From Streptomyces termitum (GTDB lineage: Bacteria; Actinomycetota; Actinomycetes; Streptomycetales; Streptomycetaceae), in the NCBI RefSeq assembly GCF_014650175.1, contig NZ_BMUL01000013.1, positions 62,001 through 126,000 of the forward strand: 64,000 nt of DNA. Reading direction: 5' to 3'. Below the pieces are notes generated by a model. It worked only from the letters and a program-made list of their open reading frames with translations, was not told where the DNA came from and made no database searches. Made by a program: the position numbers and the translations under genes. Of the stretch, positions 50,750-58,452 are shown piece by piece. Numbering within the stretch: position 1 is the stretch's first letter; the number at the start of each line of letters is the position of its first letter.

Positions 50750-53565
50750 GCGAGAGCGCGGTGGCCGTCGAGGCATTCCTCCCCTTCTACACCCATGTGG
50801 CACCCCGCGCCGAGGTCGCCCGGGAGCTCGGCGGACCGCTGCTGCGGACCGCCGCCCCGGACCGCCGCGACACCGTGGTGGACCAGGCCCACGACGCCCT
50901 GCTGCGGATGGTCGAGACCCAGTCCTACCGGGCGCTCATCGGGGCCTTCCACACCTTCCGCGAGGGCCTCGGCCTGCCGATGGAGTCCGGCACCGACACC
51001 GCCCTGCGCCGCTTCACCGCCCACCTGGCGGAGCCCGGCGTCCCGGCCGCCCTGCTGGCGAAGTACCCGGTGCTCCAAGGCCGGCTGGCCACGATGCTGG
51101 CGAACTCCCTCGACGCGTACCGGGAGTTCCTCACCGCCTTCGCCGACGACCGGCCGCTCCTCGCCGAAGCCGGCCTCCTCGGCGACCCGGACGGCGGCGG
51201 CAGCCTGCTGGCCGGGCTCTCGCCCAGCGGATCCGACCTGCACAACGACAACCGCCAGGTGCACATCCTCCACCTGGCCGACGGCACCCGGCTGGTGTTC
51301 AAGCCGCGGCCGCTCACCGCCGACGACTTCGTCCGCGACGTGTACCGGGCGGTCGATCCGCACCTGGAGCACTCGCTGTCCCGCTGCGTCCCCCGCTCGC
51401 TCACCGTGGGCACGCACGGCTGGCAGGAGTTCACCGTGCCCGCCCCCATGACGGAGGCGGACCAGCCGGGCCGCTACTTCTACCGGATCGGGGCGCTCGC
51501 GGTGCTCTTCGGCGCCATCGGCGCCACCGACCTGCACGACGAGAACCTGCTGGCCCGCGGCGAGCACCCGTGCGTCATCGACACCGAGACCATGCTCCGG
51601 CCGGACGCCGGCGTCGGCGACGTCGAACTCCCCGACGTGCTGATGAACCACACCAAGCTGTCCGTCGCCTCCACCATGCTCGTGCCGATGGTGAACCCGA
51701 CCTCGCCGGTCGACTTCATCATGGCCGGCGTCGGCGTCGCGGGCGACCAGCAGTCCGCCATGACCAGCGCCGTGATCCGCGACCCCGGCACGGACGCCAT
51801 CGCCGTCTCGCGGGAGCCGTTCAGCTACCGGCAGGGCGACAACGTGCCCCGCGTCGACGACCGGCACCTGGCCGCCACCGACTGGTTCGACGCCATCCTG
51901 GCCGGCTGCCGCGCCGCCCTGGGAGCTCTCAGGGACGGCGCCGTCACCCGCGTCATCGACGCCCACCCCGAGGTCCCGGTCCGGCTGCTGCTGCGCTCCA
52001 CGATGATCTACGGACGGTTCGCCGACGCCTCCACGCACCCGAAGTACCTCACCGACCCCCAGGAGGCCGAGCGGCTGTTCGGGCTCCTGAAGATGCACCA
52101 GGACTACCTCTCCCCGGAGGCGGAGCGCTTCGCGTCCGAGCAGGAGCGGGCCTCGCTGCGCGTGGGGAACGTGCCCTACTTCGTCACCCGGGGCGACTCC
52201 GACGCCCTCGGCACGGTCACCGGCTCCACCCCCGGGGTGTACGCGGCGACCGCGTCCGACTTCGCCCGGCGCGGCGTCGCCCACAACGCGGCCCGGAGCG
52301 ACGCGTACCACCACTTCCTCCTGGAGGAGTGCTTCGGCGAGCTGTGCGGCGAGGACACCCCCGGCGGGCTCTCCGCCTCCGGGGTCTTCGGCGGGCGGCT
52401 CCTGGACGAGGCCGGGACCGGCGGCTGGTGGCGGGGGATCGCCGCCCGGATCGCCGAACTGCGCGTCCCCGCCACCGGCCCCGACGGCCGGGAGGAGTGC
52501 GGCTGGGTCGGCGGCATCGGCCCCGACCGCGACGCCTCCACCATCACCCCGGGCAACTTCGTCTCCTTCCACGACACGGCCGGCGTGGCCGCCTTCCTGG
52601 GCCGCGCCGCCGCCCGCGACGCGGACCTCGCCGCCCCGGCCGGCAGCGCCGACCGGGGGCTCACCACCCTGCTCGACCGGTACGGCGAGGCGCTGCTGCA
52701 ACGCCCCGAGTCGGTGTTCACGGGTGCCGCCTCGCTGCTCCTCGTCCGTCCGGAGGACCCGGCGACCGAGTCCGCGCGGCTGGCCGGCCTGCTCGCGGCC
52801 CTGGAGGAGCGCGCGACGGAGGGCGAGCTGGAGACCGACCTCTCCAACGGCCCGGCCGGACTGCTGATGGTCCTCCTCGACCGCCTCCGCCGCGACGGCT
52901 CCGCCCTCCCCGCCGACACCGCCACCGTCGAGCGGCTGACCGACCTGACCCTGTCCCACCTGGGTCTCGAACGGGAGGCCCACTGGTCGGACCTGGCCCA
53001 CGGCGAGCTGGGACTGCGCTGGGCGGCCGCCCGCACCGGCTCCGTCCTGGGCCTCGAACGGCCCGCCAAGGAAGCCGCGGACTGGCTGATCGACCACTGG
53101 GAGCGCGACGGCCTCCCGGACGAGCACGGCTGGTGCAAGGGCGCCGCCGGCCTCCTCCTCGCCGGCTCGGAGATCCTCGCCGCGGCGGGCCGGACGGAGT
53201 GGCTCGCCGGGCCCCGGCTGGCCGGAGCGCTCCGCCGGGCGACGGCCCTGCCGGCCGGCCGCGCGGTGGACCTCTCCGCCTGCCACGGCAGCAGCGGCGT
53301 CGTCCAGTGCCTCATCGGCGCGGGCCGCACCCTGGAGCGTCCGGAGCTCTACGAGCGGGCCGCCGCCCACCAGGGCGAGGTCCTCGACCGGATCCGCGAG
53401 GACGGCTGGTTCACCGGCGCGGCGGGCCGGACCTCGCTGATCGGCTACATGCTCGGCTGGGCCGGCGTGGGCGACACCGACCTGATGCTCGACGCCCTCC
53501 TCGGCGGCGCCGACCCGGCCGGACTGCGCCTCCCCCTGGAGCTGTCCGCCCCCTCCCGGGGCTGA
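50746..53565 (+). CDS. lanM2: Class II lanthipeptide synthetase LanM2 (beta module)
   Basis: A 939-residue LanM, clearly divergent from LanM1. The dehydratase has LVFKPRPL (K186), ATDLHDENLLARG and CVIDTETMLRPD. The cyclase has AHGELGLRWAA, GWCKGAAG (C797, with Lys in the place of the usual His) and SACHGSSG (C846, H847) as zinc ligands. The second half of the dehydratase carries MNHTKLSVASTMLVPM, seen in many LanMs. Adjacent to lanA2 and lanT2, it should modify the beta peptide. The use of two dedicated synthetases matches lacticin 3147, haloduracin and lichenicidin. Confidence 0.92.
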   Translation: MSESAVAVEAFLPFYTHVAPRAEVARELGGPLLRTAAPDRRDTVVDQAHDALLRMVETQSYRALIGAFHTFREGLGLPMESGTDTALRRFTAHLAEPGVPAALLAKYPVLQGRLATMLANSLDAYREFLTAFADDRPLLAEAGLLGDPDGGGSLLAGLSPSGSDLHNDNRQVHILHLADGTRLVFKPRPLTADDFVRDVYRAVDPHLEHSLSRCVPRSLTVGTHGWQEFTVPAPMTEADQPGRYFYRIGALAVLFGAIGATDLHDENLLARGEHPCVIDTETMLRPDAGVGDVELPDVLMNHTKLSVASTMLVPMVNPTSPVDFIMAGVGVAGDQQSAMTSAVIRDPGTDAIAVSREPFSYRQGDNVPRVDDRHLAATDWFDAILAGCRAALGALRDGAVTRVIDAHPEVPVRLLLRSTMIYGRFADASTHPKYLTDPQEAERLFGLLKMHQDYLSPEAERFASEQERASLRVGNVPYFVTRGDSDALGTVTGSTPGVYAATASDFARRGVAHNAARSDAYHHFLLEECFGELCGEDTPGGLSASGVFGGRLLDEAGTGGWWRGIAARIAELRVPATGPDGREECGWVGGIGPDRDASTITPGNFVSFHDTAGVAAFLGRAAARDADLAAPAGSADRGLTTLLDRYGEALLQRPESVFTGAASLLLVRPEDPATESARLAGLLAALEERATEGELETDLSNGPAGLLMVLLDRLRRDGSALPADTATVERLTDLTLSHLGLEREAHWSDLAHGELGLRWAAARTGSVLGLERPAKEAADWLIDHWERDGLPDEHGWCKGAAGLLLAGSEILAAAGRTEWLAGPRLAGALRRATALPAGRAVDLSACHGSSGVVQCLIGAGRTLERPELYERAAAHQGEVLDRIREDGWFTGAAGRTSLIGYMLGWAGVGDTDLMLDALLGGADPAGLRLPLELSAPSRG

Positions 53566-53606
53566 CCGCCCCTCCACCGTTCCCCCTCGTCGAAAGGGCT
53601 GCCGGG

Positions 53607-54563
53607 ATGCGGCACTCGATCCTCCTCCCCGTCAACGCCACCCGTCCCGAGCAGGTGATCCCCTTCGCCAACCTCGTCCGGTGGGGCGGCGCGGCCCGGC
53701 TGTGGCAGGGGCAGGGCCTCGTCCTGGAGAGCCACCAGATCGTGAACTGGCTGGCCGGGGCCGGCATCAGGGTGTCCGCCGGCTTCGGCGTCTCCCTGAT
53801 GCCCTACCGCTCGCCGTACAACGCGGCGGTCGAGGCCCGGTCGGTGGCGCTGGCCACCGGGCACGAGGTGGTGGCCGGCTACGGTCCGGGCTCGCTCGCC
53901 GCGCAGACCTGCGCCATGGGGCGGCCGTACGCCGGCCAGCTCACCGCCTGCCGGGAGTACCTCACCATCGTCCGGGACCTCCTCGACGGCGGGATCAGCG
54001 ACCGCGAGGGGGAGTACTTCTCCGCCAAGGCGCAGCTCCTGCCGTTCCACAGGCCGGAGGTGTCGCTGGGCCTGGGCGTGCTGCGCGAGCGGATGGCGGG
54101 ACTCGCCGGAGAGCTGGCCGACACGGCCATCACCTGGCTGGCCTCGGCGGCCTACCTGGAGGAGGTCCTGATCCCGGCGCTGCGGGGCGCGAAGGAGCGG
54201 CGCCCGGAGGAGCCCGCCAAGGTCGTCGCGTACGTCCCGGTGGCGCTGGCCGGCCCCGACCGGGACAGGGAGAAGCTGCTGAGGGCGACCGTCGGGGGGC
54301 ACATCCAGTTCCCCCATTACCAGGCCGCCCTGCGGCGGGCCGGAATCCGGATCACCGGCGACGGCGGGGCCGACGACGTCCGCGCCCTGGTGGACGGCGG
54401 GATCTTCCTCCACGGGACGGCGGAGGAGATCCACCAGCGGCTGGACGCCTACCGGGCGATCGGCGTGGACGAGGTGGTCCTCAACGTCACCGGGGTCGCC
54501 GCCGTGCACGGACCCCGGGCCGCCGCGTCCGACCTCTACGAACTCCTGAAGGCCGCGCCCTGA
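53607..54563 (+). CDS. LLM-family protein, candidate F420H2-dependent dehydroalanine reductase (LanJC-like)
   Basis: A 318-residue luciferase-like flavin/F420 family protein (HSILLPVNATRPEQVIPFANLV, RVSAGFGVSLMPYRSPYNAAVEARSVAL, EVVAGYGPGS). It follows lanM2 by 41 nt. In lexapeptide biosynthesis an F420H2-dependent LLM-type enzyme (LxmJ, class LanJC) reduces dehydroalanine to give D-Ala. Lacticin 3147 also contains D-Ala, made by the unrelated LtnJ. The Ser residues that become D-Ala in lacticin A1 (core Ser7) are conserved in the alpha core here, so a D-Ala-forming role is a sound inference. The 3' end overlaps the convergent membrane-protein gene by 28 nt. Confidence 0.8.
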   Translation: MRHSILLPVNATRPEQVIPFANLVRWGGAARLWQGQGLVLESHQIVNWLAGAGIRVSAGFGVSLMPYRSPYNAAVEARSVALATGHEVVAGYGPGSLAAQTCAMGRPYAGQLTACREYLTIVRDLLDGGISDREGEYFSAKAQLLPFHRPEVSLGLGVLRERMAGLAGELADTAITWLASAAYLEEVLIPALRGAKERRPEEPAKVVAYVPVALAGPDRDREKLLRATVGGHIQFPHYQAALRRAGIRITGDGGADDVRALVDGGIFLHGTAEEIHQRLDAYRAIGVDEVVLNVTGVAAVHGPRAAASDLYELLKAAP

Positions 54564-55072
54564 CGGGACTCCCGCCGGGCCCGCTCCAGGTCGCGGGCGA
54601 GATGGGCCCGGCGCCGGCCGTTCACGCGGCGGCTGCGCCGGTCCTCGGGCGTGCTGTACATCAGCTGGGTGTGGAAGTAGTTCACGTGCTCCAGAACGGC
54701 GAAGAGGGCGAACAGCAGGCCCGGGACGCTCCCGGTGCCGGGGTCCTCGACCACCATGAGCGCGGTCAGCGGCACGCCGAGCCCGAGCAGCACCGTGTTC
54801 GCCGTCCGGGCGGCGGCGAACCAGGCCGCCCCCGGCAGCGGCGCCCCGGCACCGGCGGACAGGGTGCGGAGTTTGACCGTCCAGTACGCGGCGCCTTCGA
54901 GGAGGAGCAGGACGACGAGACCGAACCCGAGGAGGTTCGCGGCGGTCGCCGGCACGCCGGCCACCCCGAACCAGACGGCCGTCTGCAACGGGACGTTGAC
55001 CAGTTCCCCGGCCGCGAGCGAGAGGAGCCGCCGCCTGGCCCCGGCCCTGCCCGGCAGGACCCCGGCCCTCAC
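54536..55072 (-). CDS. Small integral membrane protein of the lantibiotic locus, function unknown
   Basis: A 178-residue protein with about four hydrophobic segments (LGFGLVVLLLLEGAAYWTV, TVLLGLGVPLTALMVV, VPGLLFALFAVLEHVNYFHTQL and a weaker first one) and a strongly basic C-terminal tail. GTG at 55072 lies inside the stop of the SARP gene, so both are co-transcribed. I recognise no family. Small membrane proteins in lantibiotic loci often give immunity (for example LtnI), which is the best guess here. Confidence 0.6.
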   Translation of the reverse strand: MRAGVLPGRAGARRRLLSLAAGELVNVPLQTAVWFGVAGVPATAANLLGFGLVVLLLLEGAAYWTVKLRTLSAGAGAPLPGAAWFAAARTANTVLLGLGVPLTALMVVEDPGTGSVPGLLFALFAVLEHVNYFHTQLMYSTPEDRRSRRVNGRRRAHLARDLERARRESRQGAAFRSS

Positions 55073-55854
55073 CGGCGCGCCATCTCGGCCACCAGGCGGT
55101 GCGCCCGGTCGGTGTCCCAGGACAGGGCGGCGGCCCGGATGGCCTCCACCCCGGGAGGGACGTCCAGGCCCAGTTCGTCGGCGAAGACGGCCTGACATCG
55201 CCCGACCACGCCCAGCGCGCCCGCCACGTCGCCCTGCGCGCAGTAGGTGGCGGCGAGCAGCTGCCACAGCTTCTGCCGGTAGGGGGCCTCGGCGAGGACC
55301 GTCTCGATGCGGTACGCCAGCATCTCGGTGCGGTGGCTGAGGAGGGAGGCGGTGAAGAAGTCCTGACAGGCTTCGAAGCGGGTGTTGCCGAGGCCCACGG
55401 TGTGCGCGTGGAACCACCGGGTGGCCGGGAGCCGCTGGCCGAAGGGGCCGCGCCAGAGGGCGAGGGCCTCGTCCAGGACGTCGACCGCCGTCTGGTGGTC
55501 GCCGGCGGCCAGCAGTTCCCGGCCCCGGCGGGCGAGTTCCAGGAAGCGCGCCAGGTCGAGTTCGGCCGCGTCGACGGTGAGGGCGTACCCGGTCTCCGCG
55601 CCCCGGCTGGTGGTCAGCCGCTCGCTCAGTCCCGGCCGCGCGGAGTCCAGGCCGCGGCGGAGTCCGGTGAGGTGGCTCCTGATGTTGGCCACGGCGGAGC
55701 TCGGCGGCTCGTCCCACAGCAGCTCGGTCAGCTCACCCATGCCGACGAACTGTCCCCGGCGCAGCAGCAGCGCGGTGAGCAGGGCGCGGCGGGCGGCCGA
55801 CTGTATCTCGGCACCGCCCGCGATTCTCACAGGACCCAGCAGTCGGAAAAGCAT
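55069..55854 (-). CDS. SARP-family transcriptional activator
   Basis: A 261-residue Streptomyces antibiotic regulatory protein. It has an OmpR-like winged helix (FRLLGPVRIAGG, RALLTALLLRRGQFVGMGELTELLWDEPPSSAVANIRSHLTGLRRGL) followed by a bacterial transcriptional activation domain (ELDLARFLELARRGRELLAAGD and helices to the end). It lacks the NB-ARC and TPR parts of AfsR. It likely switches on the lantibiotic operons by binding heptameric repeats near the -35 region. Coupled by a 4-nt overlap to the membrane-protein gene downstream. Confidence 0.88.
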   Translation of the reverse strand: MLFRLLGPVRIAGGAEIQSAARRALLTALLLRRGQFVGMGELTELLWDEPPSSAVANIRSHLTGLRRGLDSARPGLSERLTTSRGAETGYALTVDAAELDLARFLELARRGRELLAAGDHQTAVDVLDEALALWRGPFGQRLPATRWFHAHTVGLGNTRFEACQDFFTASLLSHRTEMLAYRIETVLAEAPYRQKLWQLLAATYCAQGDVAGALGVVGRCQAVFADELGLDVPPGVEAIRAAALSWDTDRAHRLVAEMARR

Positions 55855-56204
55855 CTGGCTCTGTCACCTCTCGTGTGGGTGCTGAGGCGTGGACCGGCCC
55901 GGACCGACGGGGGATCGCCGCCGACGGCCCGTGTGCCCCGGCGGCGTGTGATCGGCACCACGCCTGCCTCGGGGCCGAATATGGCAGTGCCTCCGGCGGG
56001 GAGGAACAAGACCCGCTGGCCGCATCCGGCCAACCCGGTGCAGCATCCGGCCCGTTCGGGTGTTTCCCGAGGATCTCACGGCGCGGGCCTCCGCACCCCC
56101 TGGCGAAACCTTTACCCTTCGCGCACGGGCCTTCTACAATCCGTGCGTCACGTGCCGACCGGACCCCTCCCCCTCCCCACCTGCCTTCTCCCGCGGAGTG
56201 CCTC
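55855..56204. promoter_or_regulatory. 350-nt divergent promoter region between the SARP and LuxR-like genes
   Basis: No gene seen. It must hold promoters for two regulators transcribed away from each other. GGAG at 56195-56198 is the ribosome-binding site that selects TTG 56205 as the LuxR-like start. Confidence 0.5.
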
Positions 56205-57206
56205 TTGATCGTTTACTACATGGCGGTCCTCGGTCTCAGCACGGCGGAAGAGGAGGTCTACCGGCACCTGTTGCGCAATCCCGGGGTCGAACTCGACGAC
56301 GTACACGTTCTGTTACGGCAGGATCCGCGCGTCTCGGACGCGGCGGTGCGGCGCCTGCGGGAGCTGCGGATCATCCACGAGGACGGCGGCAGGATGTGGC
56401 CGCACAAGCCGGAGCTGGTGGTCAACCGGCTGGCCCAGCAGCGCCTGGACGAGCTGTACGGCACCATCCGCACGCTCTCCGACCCGACCCCGCTCGTGGA
56501 CGCCCTGAGACGCGAGGCGCACGACCGCGGGGCGAGCGCCGAACAGGCCCCGGTGGAGCGGCTGATAGGGCTGTCGGCCATCCGCGAGCGCCTGGACGAG
56601 CTGGCCTTCTTCGCCCGGACGGAAGTCCTGTCCTCCGAGCCCTACGACGCGCTCACCCCGGAGAACATCGAACGCTCCCGCGAGCTGGACCTGCGCTGCC
56701 TGCGCCGGGGCGTCGTCCTGCGCAGCCTGGTCCGCGCCACCGCGGTGGCCGACGACACCACGTGCGCCTACCTCCAGGAACTGACCGCCGCCGGGGCCCG
56801 GATCAGGGTGCTCGACGGCCTGAGCGAGCTGATGATCGTCTACGACCGCCACACCGCGCTGGTCCCGGTGGACCCGAAGGTCACCTCCCGGGGGGCCCTC
56901 TGCTCCAGCGAGGAGGGGATCGTCACCGCCGTCGTCAACAACTTCGAACGGCTGTGGGCGGGCGCCGCCGACTTCGCCGACGCGGCCGGCCAGGGGGACG
57001 GCCCCCCGGACGAACCCCGCCTGACCGACCTTCAGGTGCAGGTGCTGCGGGCGATGTGCACGGTGGCCAAGGACGAGACGGGCGCCCGCCAGGTGGGCTC
57101 CGCGCTGCGCACCTACCGCCGTCACATATCGGAGCTGATGCGGCTCCTCGGCGCGGAGAACCGCGCCCACGCGGCCCTGCTGGCCCGCGAACGGGGCTGG
57201 GTCTGA
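56205..57206 (+). CDS. LuxR-type regulator with TrmB-like N-terminus
   Basis: A 333-residue regulator. The N-terminal winged helix (LGLSTAEEEVYRHLLRNPGVELDDV, DAAVRRLRELRIIHEDGG) resembles TrmB. The middle is a phospholipase-D-like sensor region (RCLRRGVVLRSLV, GARIRVLDGLSELMIVYDRHTALV). The C-terminus is a LuxR-type helix-turn-helix (RLTDLQVQVLRAMCTVAKDETGARQ). TTG at 56205 is chosen because GGAG sits 6 nt upstream; the next in-frame ATG at 56220 is 21 nt away from it. It faces a shorter paralogue and probably helps control the lantibiotic genes. Confidence 0.8.
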   Translation: MIVYYMAVLGLSTAEEEVYRHLLRNPGVELDDVHVLLRQDPRVSDAAVRRLRELRIIHEDGGRMWPHKPELVVNRLAQQRLDELYGTIRTLSDPTPLVDALRREAHDRGASAEQAPVERLIGLSAIRERLDELAFFARTEVLSSEPYDALTPENIERSRELDLRCLRRGVVLRSLVRATAVADDTTCAYLQELTAAGARIRVLDGLSELMIVYDRHTALVPVDPKVTSRGALCSSEEGIVTAVVNNFERLWAGAADFADAAGQGDGPPDEPRLTDLQVQVLRAMCTVAKDETGARQVGSALRTYRRHISELMRLLGAENRAHAALLARERGWV

Positions 57207-57219
57207 GGGGTGGCCGCGG

Positions 57220-58011
57220 TCAACCGCCCCCGAACTCCCGGGCGTCCGCCCACAGCCGTTCGAAATGGTTGACGACCATGCTCACCAGACCGGGTTCCCC
57301 CGCCACGAACGCGCCCCTGCCGCTGTCCGAGGAGACGACCGGCACCAGCACGGTCCCGCCGTCGTACACCACCATCGGGCCCTCGGAGGAGGGCAGCACC
57401 CGCACCCGCGCGCCCGCGCCGGCCAGTCGGCGCAGATGCGCGACGACCGCGGGGGAGCCGAGCGCGGACCGCCACACCAGGAGGCGTACGGCGACACCGC
57501 GGTCCAGCATGTCCAGGCACAGCGGCACGGTCACCCACGGGGCCCCGAGGCCCCTCTCCCCGCAGAGCCCGCCCGCGAGGAGCTCGGAGCGGGTGCCCCG
57601 GGCGAGTTCCTCCACCCGGGCGCGCAGCGCGGCGGCATCGGTGATCCGCTCCACCGTCCCGCCGTCCGGCGGCGCTCCGGCCCCGCCGTTCCTGCCGCAG
57701 GCGGCCTCGTCCCGCAGGGAGCGCACCATCGGATAGACTTCGGAGAGCCCCCGCGTGAGGGCGTGCAGCTCGGTGAGCAGCCGCTCCGTCAGCCGTCCCG
57801 CCACCAGCTCCGGCTTCTCCGGCCACAGCGCGCCGCCGTTCTCGACGACGGCCCCCAGCTCCTTGAGCCGCCGGACGACGGCGGCGCCGTCCCCGTCCGG
57901 CTGCCAGGGCGCCGCGACGACCTCCTCGGCGCTGCTGCCGGGGTGCCTCAGCAGATGGCGGTACGTCTTCTCCTCCGCCGGGGTGACCCCCAGGAACTGC
58001 ATGCGGTGCAT
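57220..58011 (-). CDS. TrmB/LuxR-like regulator paralogue lacking the C-terminal HTH
   Basis: A 263-residue protein that aligns along its whole length with the first three quarters of the LuxR-like neighbour: LGVTPAEEKTYRHLLRHPGSSAEEV, VVRRLKELGAVVENGGALWPEKPELV, GARVRVLPSSEGPMVVYDGGTVLVPV and VVNHFERLWADAREF. It stops before the LuxR DNA-binding domain. It might still bind DNA through the TrmB-like wing, or act as a modulator of the partner by heterodimer formation. ATG at 58011 has GGAG 8 nt upstream. The two genes are convergent with a 13-nt gap. Confidence 0.72.
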   Translation of the reverse strand: MHRMQFLGVTPAEEKTYRHLLRHPGSSAEEVVAAPWQPDGDGAAVVRRLKELGAVVENGGALWPEKPELVAGRLTERLLTELHALTRGLSEVYPMVRSLRDEAACGRNGGAGAPPDGGTVERITDAAALRARVEELARGTRSELLAGGLCGERGLGAPWVTVPLCLDMLDRGVAVRLLVWRSALGSPAVVAHLRRLAGAGARVRVLPSSEGPMVVYDGGTVLVPVVSSDSGRGAFVAGEPGLVSMVVNHFERLWADAREFGGG

Positions 58012-58105
58012 CGGTGGCGCTCCACATTCGGTCGGTGACGAGTATGGAGAGGCGGTGGTCCGGGCGCGGCGCGCGCCGCCCGGACCACCGGGCCGGCCTC
58101 CGGAG

Positions 58106-58288
58106 TCAGTTGTTCGGTTTCGCCTGCCAGCCGTTGACCGGCCCGCATCCGGTGGGGGCGCCGAGACAGGGATCCTCCGCCAGGACGGCGTGGCCGGCCC
58201 CCGCGCCGGCCGCGCCCACCGCCGCCGACACGGCCAGCGCCGCCGCCGCGATCCCCAGGGCGGCTCTGCCGATGATGGTGCGCGTCAT
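58106..58288 (-). CDS. Small secreted peptide with two cysteines
   Basis: A 60-residue product with a GGAGGGGGAAACC ribosome-binding region right before the ATG. It has a typical Sec signal peptide: basic MTRTIIGR, a hydrophobic Ala-rich core and a cleavage site near GHAVLAE. About 24 residues remain, with a CLGAPTGC pair able to form a disulfide and a polar NGWQAKPNN tail. I do not recognise it. It lies upstream of the regulator on the same strand (95 nt gap) and could be a signalling, decoy or processed peptide of the lantibiotic locus. Confidence 0.65.
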   Translation of the reverse strand: MTRTIIGRAALGIAAAALAVSAAVGAAGAGAGHAVLAEDPCLGAPTGCGPVNGWQAKPNN

Positions 58289-58452
58289 GGTTTCCCCCTC
58301 CTCGGCGCGTGGGCGCCGAATCCTCGGAAGTGCCCGGGACGGGATACCCGGCCACCCCGGAAGCATCCCAGCGATCCTCCGCCCCCCACAGCCCCCCGGT
58401 TGGCACGCTCCTGCCTCGCCGCCGTGCACGATCCTGCCAACCGGGGCGCGCG

